64,000 bases of DNA from contig NZ_JAPEOR010000002.1 in NCBI RefSeq assembly GCF_026341125.1, forward strand, positions 3,279,001 to 3,343,000, read 5' to 3'. The notes beneath the pieces were generated by a model. That model did not search any database, was not told the origin of the DNA, and worked only from the letters and a program-made list of their open reading frames with translations. Positions 28,166-37,072 of the stretch are shown one piece after another. This DNA comes from Streptomyces sp. NBC_01142 (GTDB lineage Bacteria; Actinomycetota; Actinomycetes; Streptomycetales; Streptomycetaceae). The position numbers and the translations under genes are program-made. Position 1 is the stretch's first letter, and every line of letters begins with the position of its first letter.

Positions 28166-28882
28166 TCAGATGCCGAGACCGGCCAGGGGTTCCGTTTCGT
28201 CGATGAAGGCACGGGCCAGGTCGGACAGGCGGCGGTTGTGCGCGCGGGCGTAGCCGCGCAGGGCGGTGAATGCCTGTTCCATGTCGATGCCCTGGCGTTC
28301 GGCGAGTTTGCCCTTGGCCTGTTCGATCAGCACGCGGCTGTTGAGCGCGGTCTGCAGCTGGTCGTTGAGAACGTTGCTGCGGTGGGTGGAGCGCTGTTGC
28401 AGGAGGCTGATGGTGGCGACATCGGCCAGGGCCTGGGCGATGGGTGTGTCGGCCGGGTCGAAGGGGCCAGGGGCGGCGCGGAAGAGGTTCAGGGTGCCGA
28501 CGACGTCGTCCCGGAGGCGCATGGGCAGGGCCTGGACCGCCGCGAACCCGCTGTGGCGGGCCTGTGCGACGAAGCGAGGCCAGCGGTCGGTCTCCGTACG
28601 CAGATCGGGGACGGAGACCGGTGCGCCGGTGTGGAAGCACTCCAGGCAGGGGCCTTGGTCGTTCTGGAGCTGGAAGAGCTCCAGCAGGCGTACCTGCTCG
28701 TCGGAGGCGGCCATCACGCGGAGTCCGCCGTCCCGGTCCGCGAGCAGCACTCCGGCCGCGCTCGCGCCCAGCATGCCGACGCAGCGGTCGGTCAGCAGCC
28801 GCAGGAAGTCGATCAGGTCGAAGTCGGCGACGAGGTTGTCCGCCAGTTCGACGAATGTCTTGGCCAGGAACTGTTCATTCAT
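28166..28882 (-). CDS. GAF-ANTAR domain RNA-binding regulator (copy 1)
   Basis: This 238-residue protein has a GAF domain (about residues 15-165, including the DQGPCLECFHTG cysteine motif) and a C-terminal ANTAR domain (NSRVLIEQAKGKLAERQGI, AFTALRGYARAHNRRLSDLA). ANTAR domains bind paired RNA hairpins and act as antiterminators; the GAF domain would supply the signal. The ATG at 28880-28882 has a GAGGGGG site. The second GAF-ANTAR gene lies 78 bases upstream on the same strand, so the two probably share a transcript. Confidence 0.92.
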   Translation of the reverse strand: MNEQFLAKTFVELADNLVADFDLIDFLRLLTDRCVGMLGASAAGVLLADRDGGLRVMAASDEQVRLLELFQLQNDQGPCLECFHTGAPVSVPDLRTETDRWPRFVAQARHSGFAAVQALPMRLRDDVVGTLNLFRAAPGPFDPADTPIAQALADVATISLLQQRSTHRSNVLNDQLQTALNSRVLIEQAKGKLAERQGIDMEQAFTALRGYARAHNRRLSDLARAFIDETEPLAGLGI

Positions 28883-28960
28883 GGTGCCCCCTCTGTCGAG
28901 ACCAGTCCCACCGGGAAGGGGCGGGAGGTGCCGCGCGCCCATCGCGCCCGCAACGGCGCG

Positions 28961-29713
28961 TCAGACGTCGTCGTCGGTCGGATCCGAGTCCGGGGGGAAG
29001 CGAAGCCGGCGTGCGACCACGTCATCGGCCACCTCGGCCAGCCGCCGTCCATGGGCATAGGCATAGGCCCGCAGCCGGATGAACGCCTCCTCGATGCCGG
29101 CGTCGAGCTGAACCGTGAGCATGCCGGTGGCCTGGTCGATCTCCGCCCGGCTGCCTCCCAGGTCGTCGAAGCGTCCGGCCGGCGAGATTCCGCCGGGGAG
29201 AGTGTCCGACTCCTCCGTCCGGGTGTCGAGCAGCACCAGGGTCGCGGTGTCGGCGAACGCCATGGCATCGGCCAGCTCCTCGGAGTCCAGGGCGACAGGC
29301 TCGCCGGCGTACAGATCCAGTACGCCAGGACTGATCGCCCCGACCCGCAGGGGAAACGCGAACACGGCGCCCGCCCCGGCGTCCGTGGCGGCCGGAGCGA
29401 ACACGGGCCAGCGGCCCCGCACTTCACCGGTCCTCAGATCGGGGGCCAGAACCGTCGACCCGAGGGTGAAGGCATCCACGCACGGCCCTTCGCCCAGAGC
29501 CAGCTGCAGTTCTTCCAGCTGCTCACTGATGTCATCGGTGCTGCACAGTGGATGACTGGCCGCGGTGCGGGACATCGCCGACACCCCGGCCCCGCCAACC
29601 GGAAGCGCAGCCACCGCCGCAGTGCACACATCCATCACGCCGACCCGGGCGCCACGCAGCGCCGCCTGCTCGGCCACCAGCACCTGGATCCGCGCCGACC
29701 GGTTACCGGTCAT
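28961..29713 (-). CDS. GAF-ANTAR domain RNA-binding regulator (copy 2)
   Basis: This 250-residue protein resembles copy 1: a GAF domain with ALGEGPCVDAF and VFAFPLRVG, then ANTAR (AEIDQATGMLTVQLDAGIEEAF, LRAYAYAHGRRLAEVA). It overlaps the remnant of a STAS gene upstream by 11 bases. The ribosome site of the ATG at 29711-29713 is weak. It may depend on coupling to translation of the upstream STAS frame. Partner RNAs are unknown. Confidence 0.88.
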   Translation of the reverse strand: MTGNRSARIQVLVAEQAALRGARVGVMDVCTAAVAALPVGGAGVSAMSRTAASHPLCSTDDISEQLEELQLALGEGPCVDAFTLGSTVLAPDLRTGEVRGRWPVFAPAATDAGAGAVFAFPLRVGAISPGVLDLYAGEPVALDSEELADAMAFADTATLVLLDTRTEESDTLPGGISPAGRFDDLGGSRAEIDQATGMLTVQLDAGIEEAFIRLRAYAYAHGRRLAEVADDVVARRLRFPPDSDPTDDDV

Positions 29714-29888
29714 CGCTGCGTCCGGGCATGGTGTGCGAGGTTGTCCGGGGTGGCTGCTGTTCGGCTCCCGAGGGCCAGGTCCAGTGCCCATGAGGCGGCA
29801 CCGTTTCGAAGTCGATCTCTCCGGCCAGGGTGATCAACGCCCGGCTCTCTTTGTCGTGTCGGTGGACAGTCAGTTGCGGCAGGGGCAT
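29703..29888 (-). pseudogene. Truncated STAS (anti-anti-sigma) gene
   Basis: The 61-residue frame begins with a convincing STAS start (LTVHRHDKESRALITLAGEIDFETVP). It then jumps to unrelated sequence where the phosphorylated serine loop and the rest of the roughly 110-residue domain should be. The STAS core is therefore missing, probably by internal deletion. Its stop overlaps the GAF-ANTAR copy 2 start, so the remnant may still be translated to couple that gene. Confidence 0.7.
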
Positions 29889-30437
29889 GACGCCTCGGTT
29901 CAGGAGACCCGCCGGGAGCCGGAGGAGCCGGTTCCGACCCCTCCTGGTGCGCTCCCGTCAGGGGCGTACTTTCGGCGGAGGTAGGCAAATGGCCGGTCCA
30001 ACAGCCTGTGCACCAGGGCACGGGACCCACCCGGTTCCCCCAGGGGAGGCGCCGGGCAACCGGACGTAAGATCCGCAACCCGCCAGTCATCTGTGCTGAG
30101 CAACAGCATGCCGCCGGGGTCTGGGACGTCTGCACAGCAGAGTAGTCCTCGCCCGGGTCCCATGGGCGGCCGACAGCCGTCCATTCTCATGGGCCGGTCT
30201 CATGGGCTGGGCACTTCCCGGCAGGCGCCTGTCCCGCGTGCGCATATCTGTTGCACAGCACGACACTTGGGGCGATCGGTCGGACCCGGACTGAACCCGT
30301 ATCCAGTCCGTGGTTGCTCGCTGTCGTGCAGGAGCCTCACGAGAAGCAGGAGATCGGCAGCCATGCCGATCTCCTGTGAGGATCTTCTCTGGCCTCCTGC
30401 GCTGATCCCCTCTGCGGGACTGGTTGCGCAGGGTGAC
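29889..30437. other. Intergenic region, 549 bp, with a perfect hairpin
   Basis: No convincing gene. A minus-strand frame (29900-30190) lacks a ribosome site and a known fold. A perfect 13-bp hairpin (30347-30376) lies near the right end. The promoter of the STAS remnant/GAF-ANTAR genes should be here. Confidence 0.5.
30347..30376. terminator. Perfect 13-bp-stem hairpin
   Basis: CAGGAGATCGGCA pairs with its complement, with loop GCCA. It lies about 60 bases downstream of the small membrane protein gene at 30438-30611 (minus strand), so it is probably that operon's terminator. No T-run is present. Confidence 0.65.
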
Positions 30438-30611
30438 TCACTTCTGGGAACGATGCCACGGCCGACGCCGCCACCCGCCCCTACCCGGCCGGGAATGGCT
30501 GGAGGACGGGGTCACGATGTGATCGTCGTGCCGCGTGCTGAACAGCTGGATCATGAGAACGCCGATGGCAATCATCGCCAGCAGCACGATCACCGTCGCG
30601 AAGGTCTCCAT
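30438..30611 (-). CDS. Small single-pass membrane protein
   Basis: This 57-residue protein has an N-terminal membrane helix (TVIVLLAMIAIGVLMIQLF, about residues 6-24) and a Ser/Arg-rich basic tail ending in WHRSQK. The ATG at 30609-30611 begins five bases after the stop codon of the DUF5994 gene, so the two form an operon with probable coupling. No family is recognised. Confidence 0.65.
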   Translation of the reverse strand: METFATVIVLLAMIAIGVLMIQLFSTRHDDHIVTPSSSHSRPGRGGWRRRPWHRSQK

Positions 30612-30616
30612 GCCTT

Positions 30617-31189
30617 TCACATTCCTTCCGCCGGAGTCGGCACGTGGTGGATGACCGCCGGTCGGGCGCCATGCCCGCCTTCGGAGTCCCAGACCGTCTC
30701 GCGGGTCGAGTCCCAGTCGGCCTCGGCCGCGACCCGGAAGAACTCCGCCTCCTGGATCAGGCCGCTCGCGGTGAGACATCTGGCCGGATCAGTGGCCGCG
30801 GACATCAGCCGGGCGGCTGTGGCCGGACTTGTCTCCGGCGGGATGACCAGCAGGTCCCAGCGGCCGCTGGTGTAGGACAGCAGCAACAGTTTGTGCGGGT
30901 CCTGCTCGGCGTTGAACCAGCCGATATGCACCACATGCCCTTCGACGGGCACTCTCCGTGGGATGACCGGCCAGAACGTCGGGTTCACCGTGACACGGGT
31001 GATCCGTCCCCACAGTGGGTCAAGCACTGCTGTGAGCGCGGGGAGTTCCGCCGACAGGTCGCGCGAGCGTGGCCACCATGCACCGTCGATGAGAGCCGGA
31101 GCGGTGCCGGTCGGCGCCAGCGCCATCCGGAGGGGCAGAGAAGAGGTCCGGTCTCCGGCCGCTGGCTTGTACAGCATGGTTGCGGTCAT
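30617..31189 (-). CDS. DUF5994 family protein
   Basis: This 190-residue cytosolic protein matches the DUF5994 pattern common in actinobacteria: LRMALAPTG..ALIDGAWWPRSRDL, LWGRITRVTVNPTFWP, HIGWFNAEQDPHKLLLLSY and WDLLVIPPETSPATAARLMSAA. The function is unknown. It often occurs near GAF-ANTAR and STAS genes in Streptomyces, as it does here. The ATG at 31187-31189 is the only sensible start. A 29-base tandem repeat lies in its upstream region. Confidence 0.85.
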   Translation of the reverse strand: MTATMLYKPAAGDRTSSLPLRMALAPTGTAPALIDGAWWPRSRDLSAELPALTAVLDPLWGRITRVTVNPTFWPVIPRRVPVEGHVVHIGWFNAEQDPHKLLLLSYTSGRWDLLVIPPETSPATAARLMSAATDPARCLTASGLIQEAEFFRVAAEADWDSTRETVWDSEGGHGARPAVIHHVPTPAEGM

Positions 31190-31311
31190 GACGCGGACCC
31201 TGCCCCGGGCCGGTCTGCACCGGCCCGGTGTTGCAATTCGCCGAGAACGGCACGAGCGTGAACGCTGGTGTACGAAATGTTCTCGGTACCCTCAGGATAC
31301 TCCTGACCGGC

Positions 31312-31369
31312 GCCCGACGGACCGTTGCGAGACGCGGATTGCCCGACGGACCGTTGCGAGACACGGATT
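31312..31369. repeat. 29-base tandem direct repeat upstream of DUF5994 gene
   Basis: Two adjacent 29-base units starting GCCCGACGGACCGTTGCGAG (31312-31340 and 31341-31369) differ at one base. They lie about 125 bases upstream of the DUF5994 start codon and about 100 bases downstream of the 31467 gene. Possible protein-binding sites or a recent duplication. Confidence 0.8.
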
Positions 31370-31466
31370 GAACGGCACGCAGAAGACCCGGTCGTCCACG
31401 GAAAGGGCGGCGGGATGGCGTGCAGCCAGGTTCGGACGGTGGCTCGGACGCGGCCCGAGTGTCACG

Positions 31467-31736
31467 TCAACCATGCTCTTCTTCGGCCTCCATGCGCCGG
31501 ATTCCCTGGTGTGTCAGCGAGACCATGGCGGGTGTATTGCCCGTTTCCCAGTCGACCGTGATCATTTCCTCGCCCACCAGATAAGTGCAGGCGGCAGCCA
31601 GATCCTCTTCGTGGATCCCGAGATCGTGAACCAGCTTGGCCCCGGTGACGCCCAGGAGGCGATTGCCTTCAGTGGTCTCGTACAGCGCCTGCATGATCTT
31701 CTCGCGGTACGCCTTCCGCTCGGCCAGTGATGCCAT
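31467..31736 (-). CDS. Small winged-helix-like protein
   Basis: This 89-residue protein has a helical start (ERKAYREKIMQALYE), the LGVTGAKLVHDLGI segment, a long helix DLAAACTYLVGEEMITVDW, and MVSLTHQGIRRMEAEEE at the end. The order of helices and a beta hairpin suggest a single winged helix, as in PadR or MarR-like domains, without a dimerisation region. The ATG at 31734-31736 has GAGGGGG upstream. Function unknown; it may bind DNA. Confidence 0.7.
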   Translation of the reverse strand: MASLAERKAYREKIMQALYETTEGNRLLGVTGAKLVHDLGIHEEDLAAACTYLVGEEMITVDWETGNTPAMVSLTHQGIRRMEAEEEHG

Positions 31737-32161
31737 GTCTGCCCCCTCTGGGGAGAACTGTGAATTGCTCAATACGGAGGTGAGGTACGGAGCGTCGAAT
31801 GGAGCGAGGATGTGCCCAGTGGCAGCTTTCATTGTATTTCACTATCTGCTCACTGATTCCGGCGAAATCGCTGCGAATGAATCGTAACCCGACGCCCTTT
31901 CGTAAGTGATATGCCGGCGACAGAAACTGGCGATTCGGCGCCACCGAGAACCGCCACACACGTCGCCATCCCCCCACAGGAACCGGCTCCTCGATGACGC
32001 TCAATATTCGGGGGTAGCCGACCGAGGACCGACGGCCCCCCGTCCCTGCCACCTGGGCAAGTGCGCAGGGAGGGCGGCACGGCATCCGGCCGCCCCATGA
32101 GCGGAATCCCTCGACAGGAGCGAGAGTGGCATGGGCGTACTCCCGCGGATCGGAGGCTTCC
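31737..32161. other. Divergent promoter region
   Basis: This 425-bp region separates the minus-strand winged-helix gene and the plus-strand SDR gene. It is relatively AT-rich at 31830-31935, as expected for promoters. No gene is seen. Confidence 0.5.
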
Positions 32162-33688
32162 ATGAGCGGCCCGGACACACGCAGCCTGCACTGTCTGGTG
32201 ACAGGCGCGACGGGGTACATCGGAGGCCGGCTGGTGCCCGAATTGCTGGACGCCGGCCACCGCGTACGGTGCATGGCCCGGTCTCCGGACAAGCTGCGCG
32301 ATCACCCCTGGGCAGGACGCGCCGAGGTGGTACGCGGAGATATGACCGATCCGGAGTCGGTCGGCGACGCTCTGCGCGGTATCGATGTCGCCTATTACCT
32401 CGTGCACGCCCTGCGGAGAGGGGGCGACTTCGAGGAAACCGACCGGAAGGCGGCTCAGGTGTTCGCCGATCGGGCTCGCGCAGCAGGCGTACGGCGCATC
32501 GTCTACCTGGGCGGACTGACCCCGGCCGATGTGCCGGAACGCGAACTGTCCCCCCATCTGCGGTCCCGCGCCGAGGTCGGCGAGATCTTCCTCCGCTCGG
32601 CCGTACCCGCGACCGTGCTCCGCGCCGCCGTCATCATCGGCTCCGGTTCGGCGTCCTTCGAGATGCTGCGCTACCTCACCGAGCGGCTGCCGGTCATGGT
32701 CACCCCGAGCTGGGTCGGCACCCGCATCCAGCCGATCGCCGTCAGGGACGTGCTGCGGTATCTGGTGGGCAGTGCACGGATGCCCGACGAGGTGAACCGC
32801 GCGTTCGACATCGGCGGGCCCGACGTCGTGACGTACGAGCAGATGATGCGGCAGTGCGCGGTGGTGGCCCGCCTGCCCCGCCGCTTCATCCTGCGCGTAC
32901 CGATGCTGACACCCCGTCTCTCCAGCCTGTGGATCGGCCTGATCACGCCCGTTCCCCCCTCCCTCGCCCGGCCGCTGGCCGAGTCGCTGCGTCATGAGGT
33001 CGTCTGCCGCGAGCACGAGATCGTTCGGTACGTACCCGATCCGCCTGGTGCCCCGATCGGCTTCGAGCAGGCCCTCACTCTGGCTCTTCAGCGCGTACGC
33101 GACGCTCAGGTCACCACCCGCTGGTCTTCCGCCGCGCTGCCCGGCGCTCCGAGCGATCCCCTGCCGTCGGATCCGGACTGGGCCGGGGGAAGCCTCTACG
33201 TCGACCGGCGCGCGCTCGCCGTCGACGCATCACCGAAGGCACTGTGGCAGGTCATCGAGGGGATCGGCGGTGACAACGGCTGGTACTCCTTCCCGCTCGC
33301 CTGGGCGGTACGAGGCTGGCTCGACCGGATGGTCGGAGGCGTCGGACTCCGCCGGGGCCGCCGGGACGCCGCACGACTGCGGGTGGGGGACTCGCTGGAC
33401 TTCTGGCGCGTGGAGGAGATCGAACCGGGGCGGCTGCTGCGGTTGCGGGCCGAGATGCGCCTTCCGGGACTCGCCTGGCTGGAGATGTACTCCGACCGGG
33501 ACGAGCAGGGCCGGTCCTGTTACCGGCAGCGGGCGCTGTTCCACCCGCACGGTCTGCTCGGGCATGTCTACTGGTGGAGCGTGTCGCCGTTCCATGCGGT
33601 CGTGTTCGGCGGCATGGCCCGCAACATCGTGCAGGCCGCACTCCAAGCGGACGCCGCCCAAGACGGCCACGGAGCGAATCCGGGCTGA
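32162..33688 (+). CDS. SDR-type NAD(P)-binding protein with DUF2867 domain
   Basis: This 508-residue protein has an N-terminal atypical short-chain dehydrogenase domain: TGATGYIGGRLVPELL Rossmann loop, RGDMTDPESV, AYYLVHAL and YLGGLTP. A C-terminal DUF2867 domain follows from about residue 330 (WQVIEGIGGDNGWYSFP, LRLRAEMRLPGLAWLEM). The fusion is well known in actinobacteria and may act on lipids or quinones; no substrate is established. The ATG at 32162 has GGAGG 6 bases upstream. Confidence 0.88.
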   Translation: MSGPDTRSLHCLVTGATGYIGGRLVPELLDAGHRVRCMARSPDKLRDHPWAGRAEVVRGDMTDPESVGDALRGIDVAYYLVHALRRGGDFEETDRKAAQVFADRARAAGVRRIVYLGGLTPADVPERELSPHLRSRAEVGEIFLRSAVPATVLRAAVIIGSGSASFEMLRYLTERLPVMVTPSWVGTRIQPIAVRDVLRYLVGSARMPDEVNRAFDIGGPDVVTYEQMMRQCAVVARLPRRFILRVPMLTPRLSSLWIGLITPVPPSLARPLAESLRHEVVCREHEIVRYVPDPPGAPIGFEQALTLALQRVRDAQVTTRWSSAALPGAPSDPLPSDPDWAGGSLYVDRRALAVDASPKALWQVIEGIGGDNGWYSFPLAWAVRGWLDRMVGGVGLRRGRRDAARLRVGDSLDFWRVEEIEPGRLLRLRAEMRLPGLAWLEMYSDRDEQGRSCYRQRALFHPHGLLGHVYWWSVSPFHAVVFGGMARNIVQAALQADAAQDGHGANPG

Positions 33689-33733
33689 CGCCGTACATCC
33701 GAACATCCGAGCGCAGGCGTCTCCGGGCAGGCG

Positions 33734-33762
33734 CGGACGACCGGACGACCGGACGACCGGAC
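33734..33762. repeat. 8-base tandem repeat
   Basis: GGACGACC is repeated three times with a partial fourth unit, 46 bases after the SDR stop codon. Confidence 0.7.
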
Positions 33763-33883
33763 GTCAAACCCGACAGCGAGCCGGACAGCGGGCCCGACGG
33801 CACGTCGGACAGCAAGGCCGCCTTGGTTGTCGTGTGCCCGGGGTGGCCGCGGCCCCTTGATCGCTCTCAGGCATGCTGGCGCG

Positions 33884-34837
33884 ATGACCGTGCTCTCCGG
33901 CTTCCTGCCCATCTGGGCGATCACCGCAGTCGGCTGGGCGGCCGGCCGCTTCCATGTGCTCGGAAGCCAGGCGCAGACGGTGCTGGGGCGGTTCGCCTTC
34001 GCTTTCGCCATGCCGGCGCTGCTGTTTCTGACGCTGTCCAGGGCGCGGGTGTCCGAACTGGCCACCGAGGGAGTGGCGGTCTTCGCCGCGAGCCTGCTCC
34101 TGGTGTTCGGGCTGGGGCTGACGCTGGGGCGCTGGGTCTTCCGGCGACGGCAGGCCGACCGGGCGATCGGTGCGATGGCGGGCGCGTACGTCAACTCGGC
34201 CAATCTGGGCATCCCCGTGGCGGTGCACGTCCTGCACGACACCTCGTTCGTGATCGCCGCGGCGCTGTTCCAGACGCTCTTCATCACGCCGCTGATCCTG
34301 ATCCTCATAGACCTCGACGTACGGCGCGAGGCGCGCGACCGGTGGAGCCGCATTCTGCTGCTTCCGGTGCGCAACCCCATCATCGCCGCGTCCGCCGCGG
34401 GGGTGGCCGTGGCGATGATGGGGTGGCGGCTGCCGGCCGAGGTGACCGCGCCGGTCCAGATGCTGGGCGGCGCGGCCGTGCCCGCCGCACTGTTCGCGCT
34501 CGGGATGTCCCTCAACGGCCGTACGAGCGGCGCCCGTACGAGCGGTGCCTGTGAGGGCCGCTCGGCCACGGACGGCCGCACCGAGCGCCGGGTGCTGGTG
34601 GCGCTCAAGATCGTGGTCCAGCCGCTGCTCGCCTACGCGCTGGCCCGGTGGGCGTTCGGCCTCGACGGGCGTGACCTGCTGGCGGTGGTGCTGTGCGCGG
34701 GGCTGCCGACAGCGCAGAACGCGTTCATCTTCGCGTCCGAGTACCGGCTGGACTCCGATCTGGCCAGGGACACGGTGCTGCTGTCCACCCTCCTGTCGAT
34801 GGGGTCGCTGTCGCTGATCGCCTGGCTGCTGACCTGA
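33884..34837 (+). CDS. AEC family (auxin efflux carrier-like) transporter
   Basis: This 317-residue membrane protein has about ten helices in two inverted halves. The family's central pattern appears as AYVNSANLGIPVAVHVL in the first half and CAGLPTAQNAFIFASEY in the second. Members export or import malonate, malate or other organic acids. A hydrophilic insertion (about residues 208-232, GRTSGARTSGACEG) encoded by a short repeat separates the halves. The ATG at 33884 is used. Substrate unknown. Confidence 0.88.
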   Translation: MTVLSGFLPIWAITAVGWAAGRFHVLGSQAQTVLGRFAFAFAMPALLFLTLSRARVSELATEGVAVFAASLLLVFGLGLTLGRWVFRRRQADRAIGAMAGAYVNSANLGIPVAVHVLHDTSFVIAAALFQTLFITPLILILIDLDVRREARDRWSRILLLPVRNPIIAASAAGVAVAMMGWRLPAEVTAPVQMLGGAAVPAALFALGMSLNGRTSGARTSGACEGRSATDGRTERRVLVALKIVVQPLLAYALARWAFGLDGRDLLAVVLCAGLPTAQNAFIFASEYRLDSDLARDTVLLSTLLSMGSLSLIAWLLT

Positions 34838-35144
34838 AGCGGACAGGCACTGCGGCGCTCAGGCGCCGGACATGGCGGCGGCCATCCGCAGACGCGGCGC
34901 GGCCTCCGCGGCCCCGCCTGCCCGGCCCGGCCCGGCCCGGCCCTGCCCTGCCCTGCCGCTCCAGCGTGCTGCCCAGCATCAGATGCGCGTAGTGCAGAGG
35001 CCGTCCGGCCGGCGGAGGAGCGGGGCGGGCGGCCTGCGGAAGCGCCGGGCCGGCAGCCGGTTTCCCTGTCCGGTTCACGGGTGCCGTACCGCGTGAAACC
35101 GCAGTGAAACCGCGGTGAAGCCGACCGCACGCACGCTCTGCGGC
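34838..35144. other. Intergenic region with CCGGC/CCTGC pentamer run
   Basis: This 307-bp spacer before the ABC transporter operon contains a run of CCCGG/CCCTG pentamers (about 34920-34963) and a GTGAAACCGC direct repeat (three imperfect copies, 35091-35121) just before the ABC start. The repeats at the right end may be a regulator-binding site. No gene is seen. Confidence 0.5.
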
Positions 35145-36109
<965 letters not shown>

Positions 36110-36113
<4 letters not shown>

Positions 36114-36907
36114 GCTCGAAGACCACTCCGTCCTACGCCCTGCGCGACTCCGCGACCATGCTGCGGCGCAATCTGCTGCACGCCAGGCGCTACCCCTCCA
36201 TGACGATCGGCGTCGTGGCCATGCCGATCATCATGCTGCTGCTCTTCGTGTACGTCTTCGGCAGCGCGCTGAGCAGTGGGCTCGGCGGCGGCGGGGACCG
36301 CGCCGCGTACATCGCCTATGTCGTACCCGGAATCCTGCTGATCACCGTGGGCTCGGGGGCGACGCCGACAGCGGTGGCCGTCTGCACCGACATGGCTGAA
36401 GGGATCGTCGCCCGCTTCCGCACCATGGCGATCTCCCGCGCCTCTGTCCTGATCGGCCATGTGGTCGGCAGTGTGATCCAGACGGTGGTCAGCCTGACCC
36501 TGGTGGTCGGTGTCGCTCTCGCCATCGGATTCCGGTCCAGCGCGACGCCCGTCGAGTGGCTGGCTGCGGCCGGGATCCTGACTCTGATCGCCATCGCGCT
36601 CACCTGGCTTGCGGTCGGCCTCGGCCTGAAGAGCCCGAACCCCGAGGCGGCGAGCAATGCCGTGCTGCCGCTCTCCTTCCTGCTGCCCTTCATCAGCAGC
36701 GCCTTCGTACCGGTGGACTCGATGCCGTCCTGGATCCGCTGGTTCGCCGAGTACCAGCCGTTCACCACCGTCATCGAGACCCTGCGCGGCCTGCTGACGG
36801 GCACGGAGATCGGCAACAACGGGCTGTTCGCCGTCGCCTGGTGCCTCGCCCTCACCGTGGTCGGCTACCTCTGGTCGCAGAAGATCTTCAACCGCGACCC
36901 CCGATAG
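36110..36907 (+). CDS. DrrB-type ABC exporter permease
   Basis: This 265-residue ABC-2 membrane protein has six helices, with the conserved LLMLLLFVYVFGSAL-type first outer region and PLSFLLPFISSAFVPVDSMPSWIRWFAEYQP near the fifth helix, characteristic of DrrB. It overlaps the ATPase gene by four bases. It probably exports a small lipophilic compound. The P450 gene follows 165 bases downstream on the same strand, which suggests, but does not prove, a shared pathway. Confidence 0.92.
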
Positions 36908-37050
36908 CCCGGAACCGGGACCCCAGCCCGGGACCCCAGCGGGGAACCCGAACCGCGACCCGGGACCGCGACCCGGAACCCGAACCGCGACCCGGAACCC
37001 CTTGCCCCGGAACCCCTTGCCTCGGAACCAGAACCGCAACTCGCCCCGGA
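36908..37050. repeat. GGAACC/GGGACC-type hexamer repeat between permease and P450 genes
   Basis: A run of 6- and 12-base units such as GGAACCCGAACC and GGGACCCCAGCC fills nearly the entire spacer, ending just before the P450 ribosome site. It is the same type of motif as at 1081-1190 and 60314-60352. Confidence 0.8.
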
Positions 37051-37072
37051 AACCAGCCCAGGAGGGACAGCC

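Noticed and set aside
29900..30190. Minus-strand 96-codon frame
   Set aside because: No ribosome site, no domain, and cysteine- and proline-rich composition unlike neighbouring genes.
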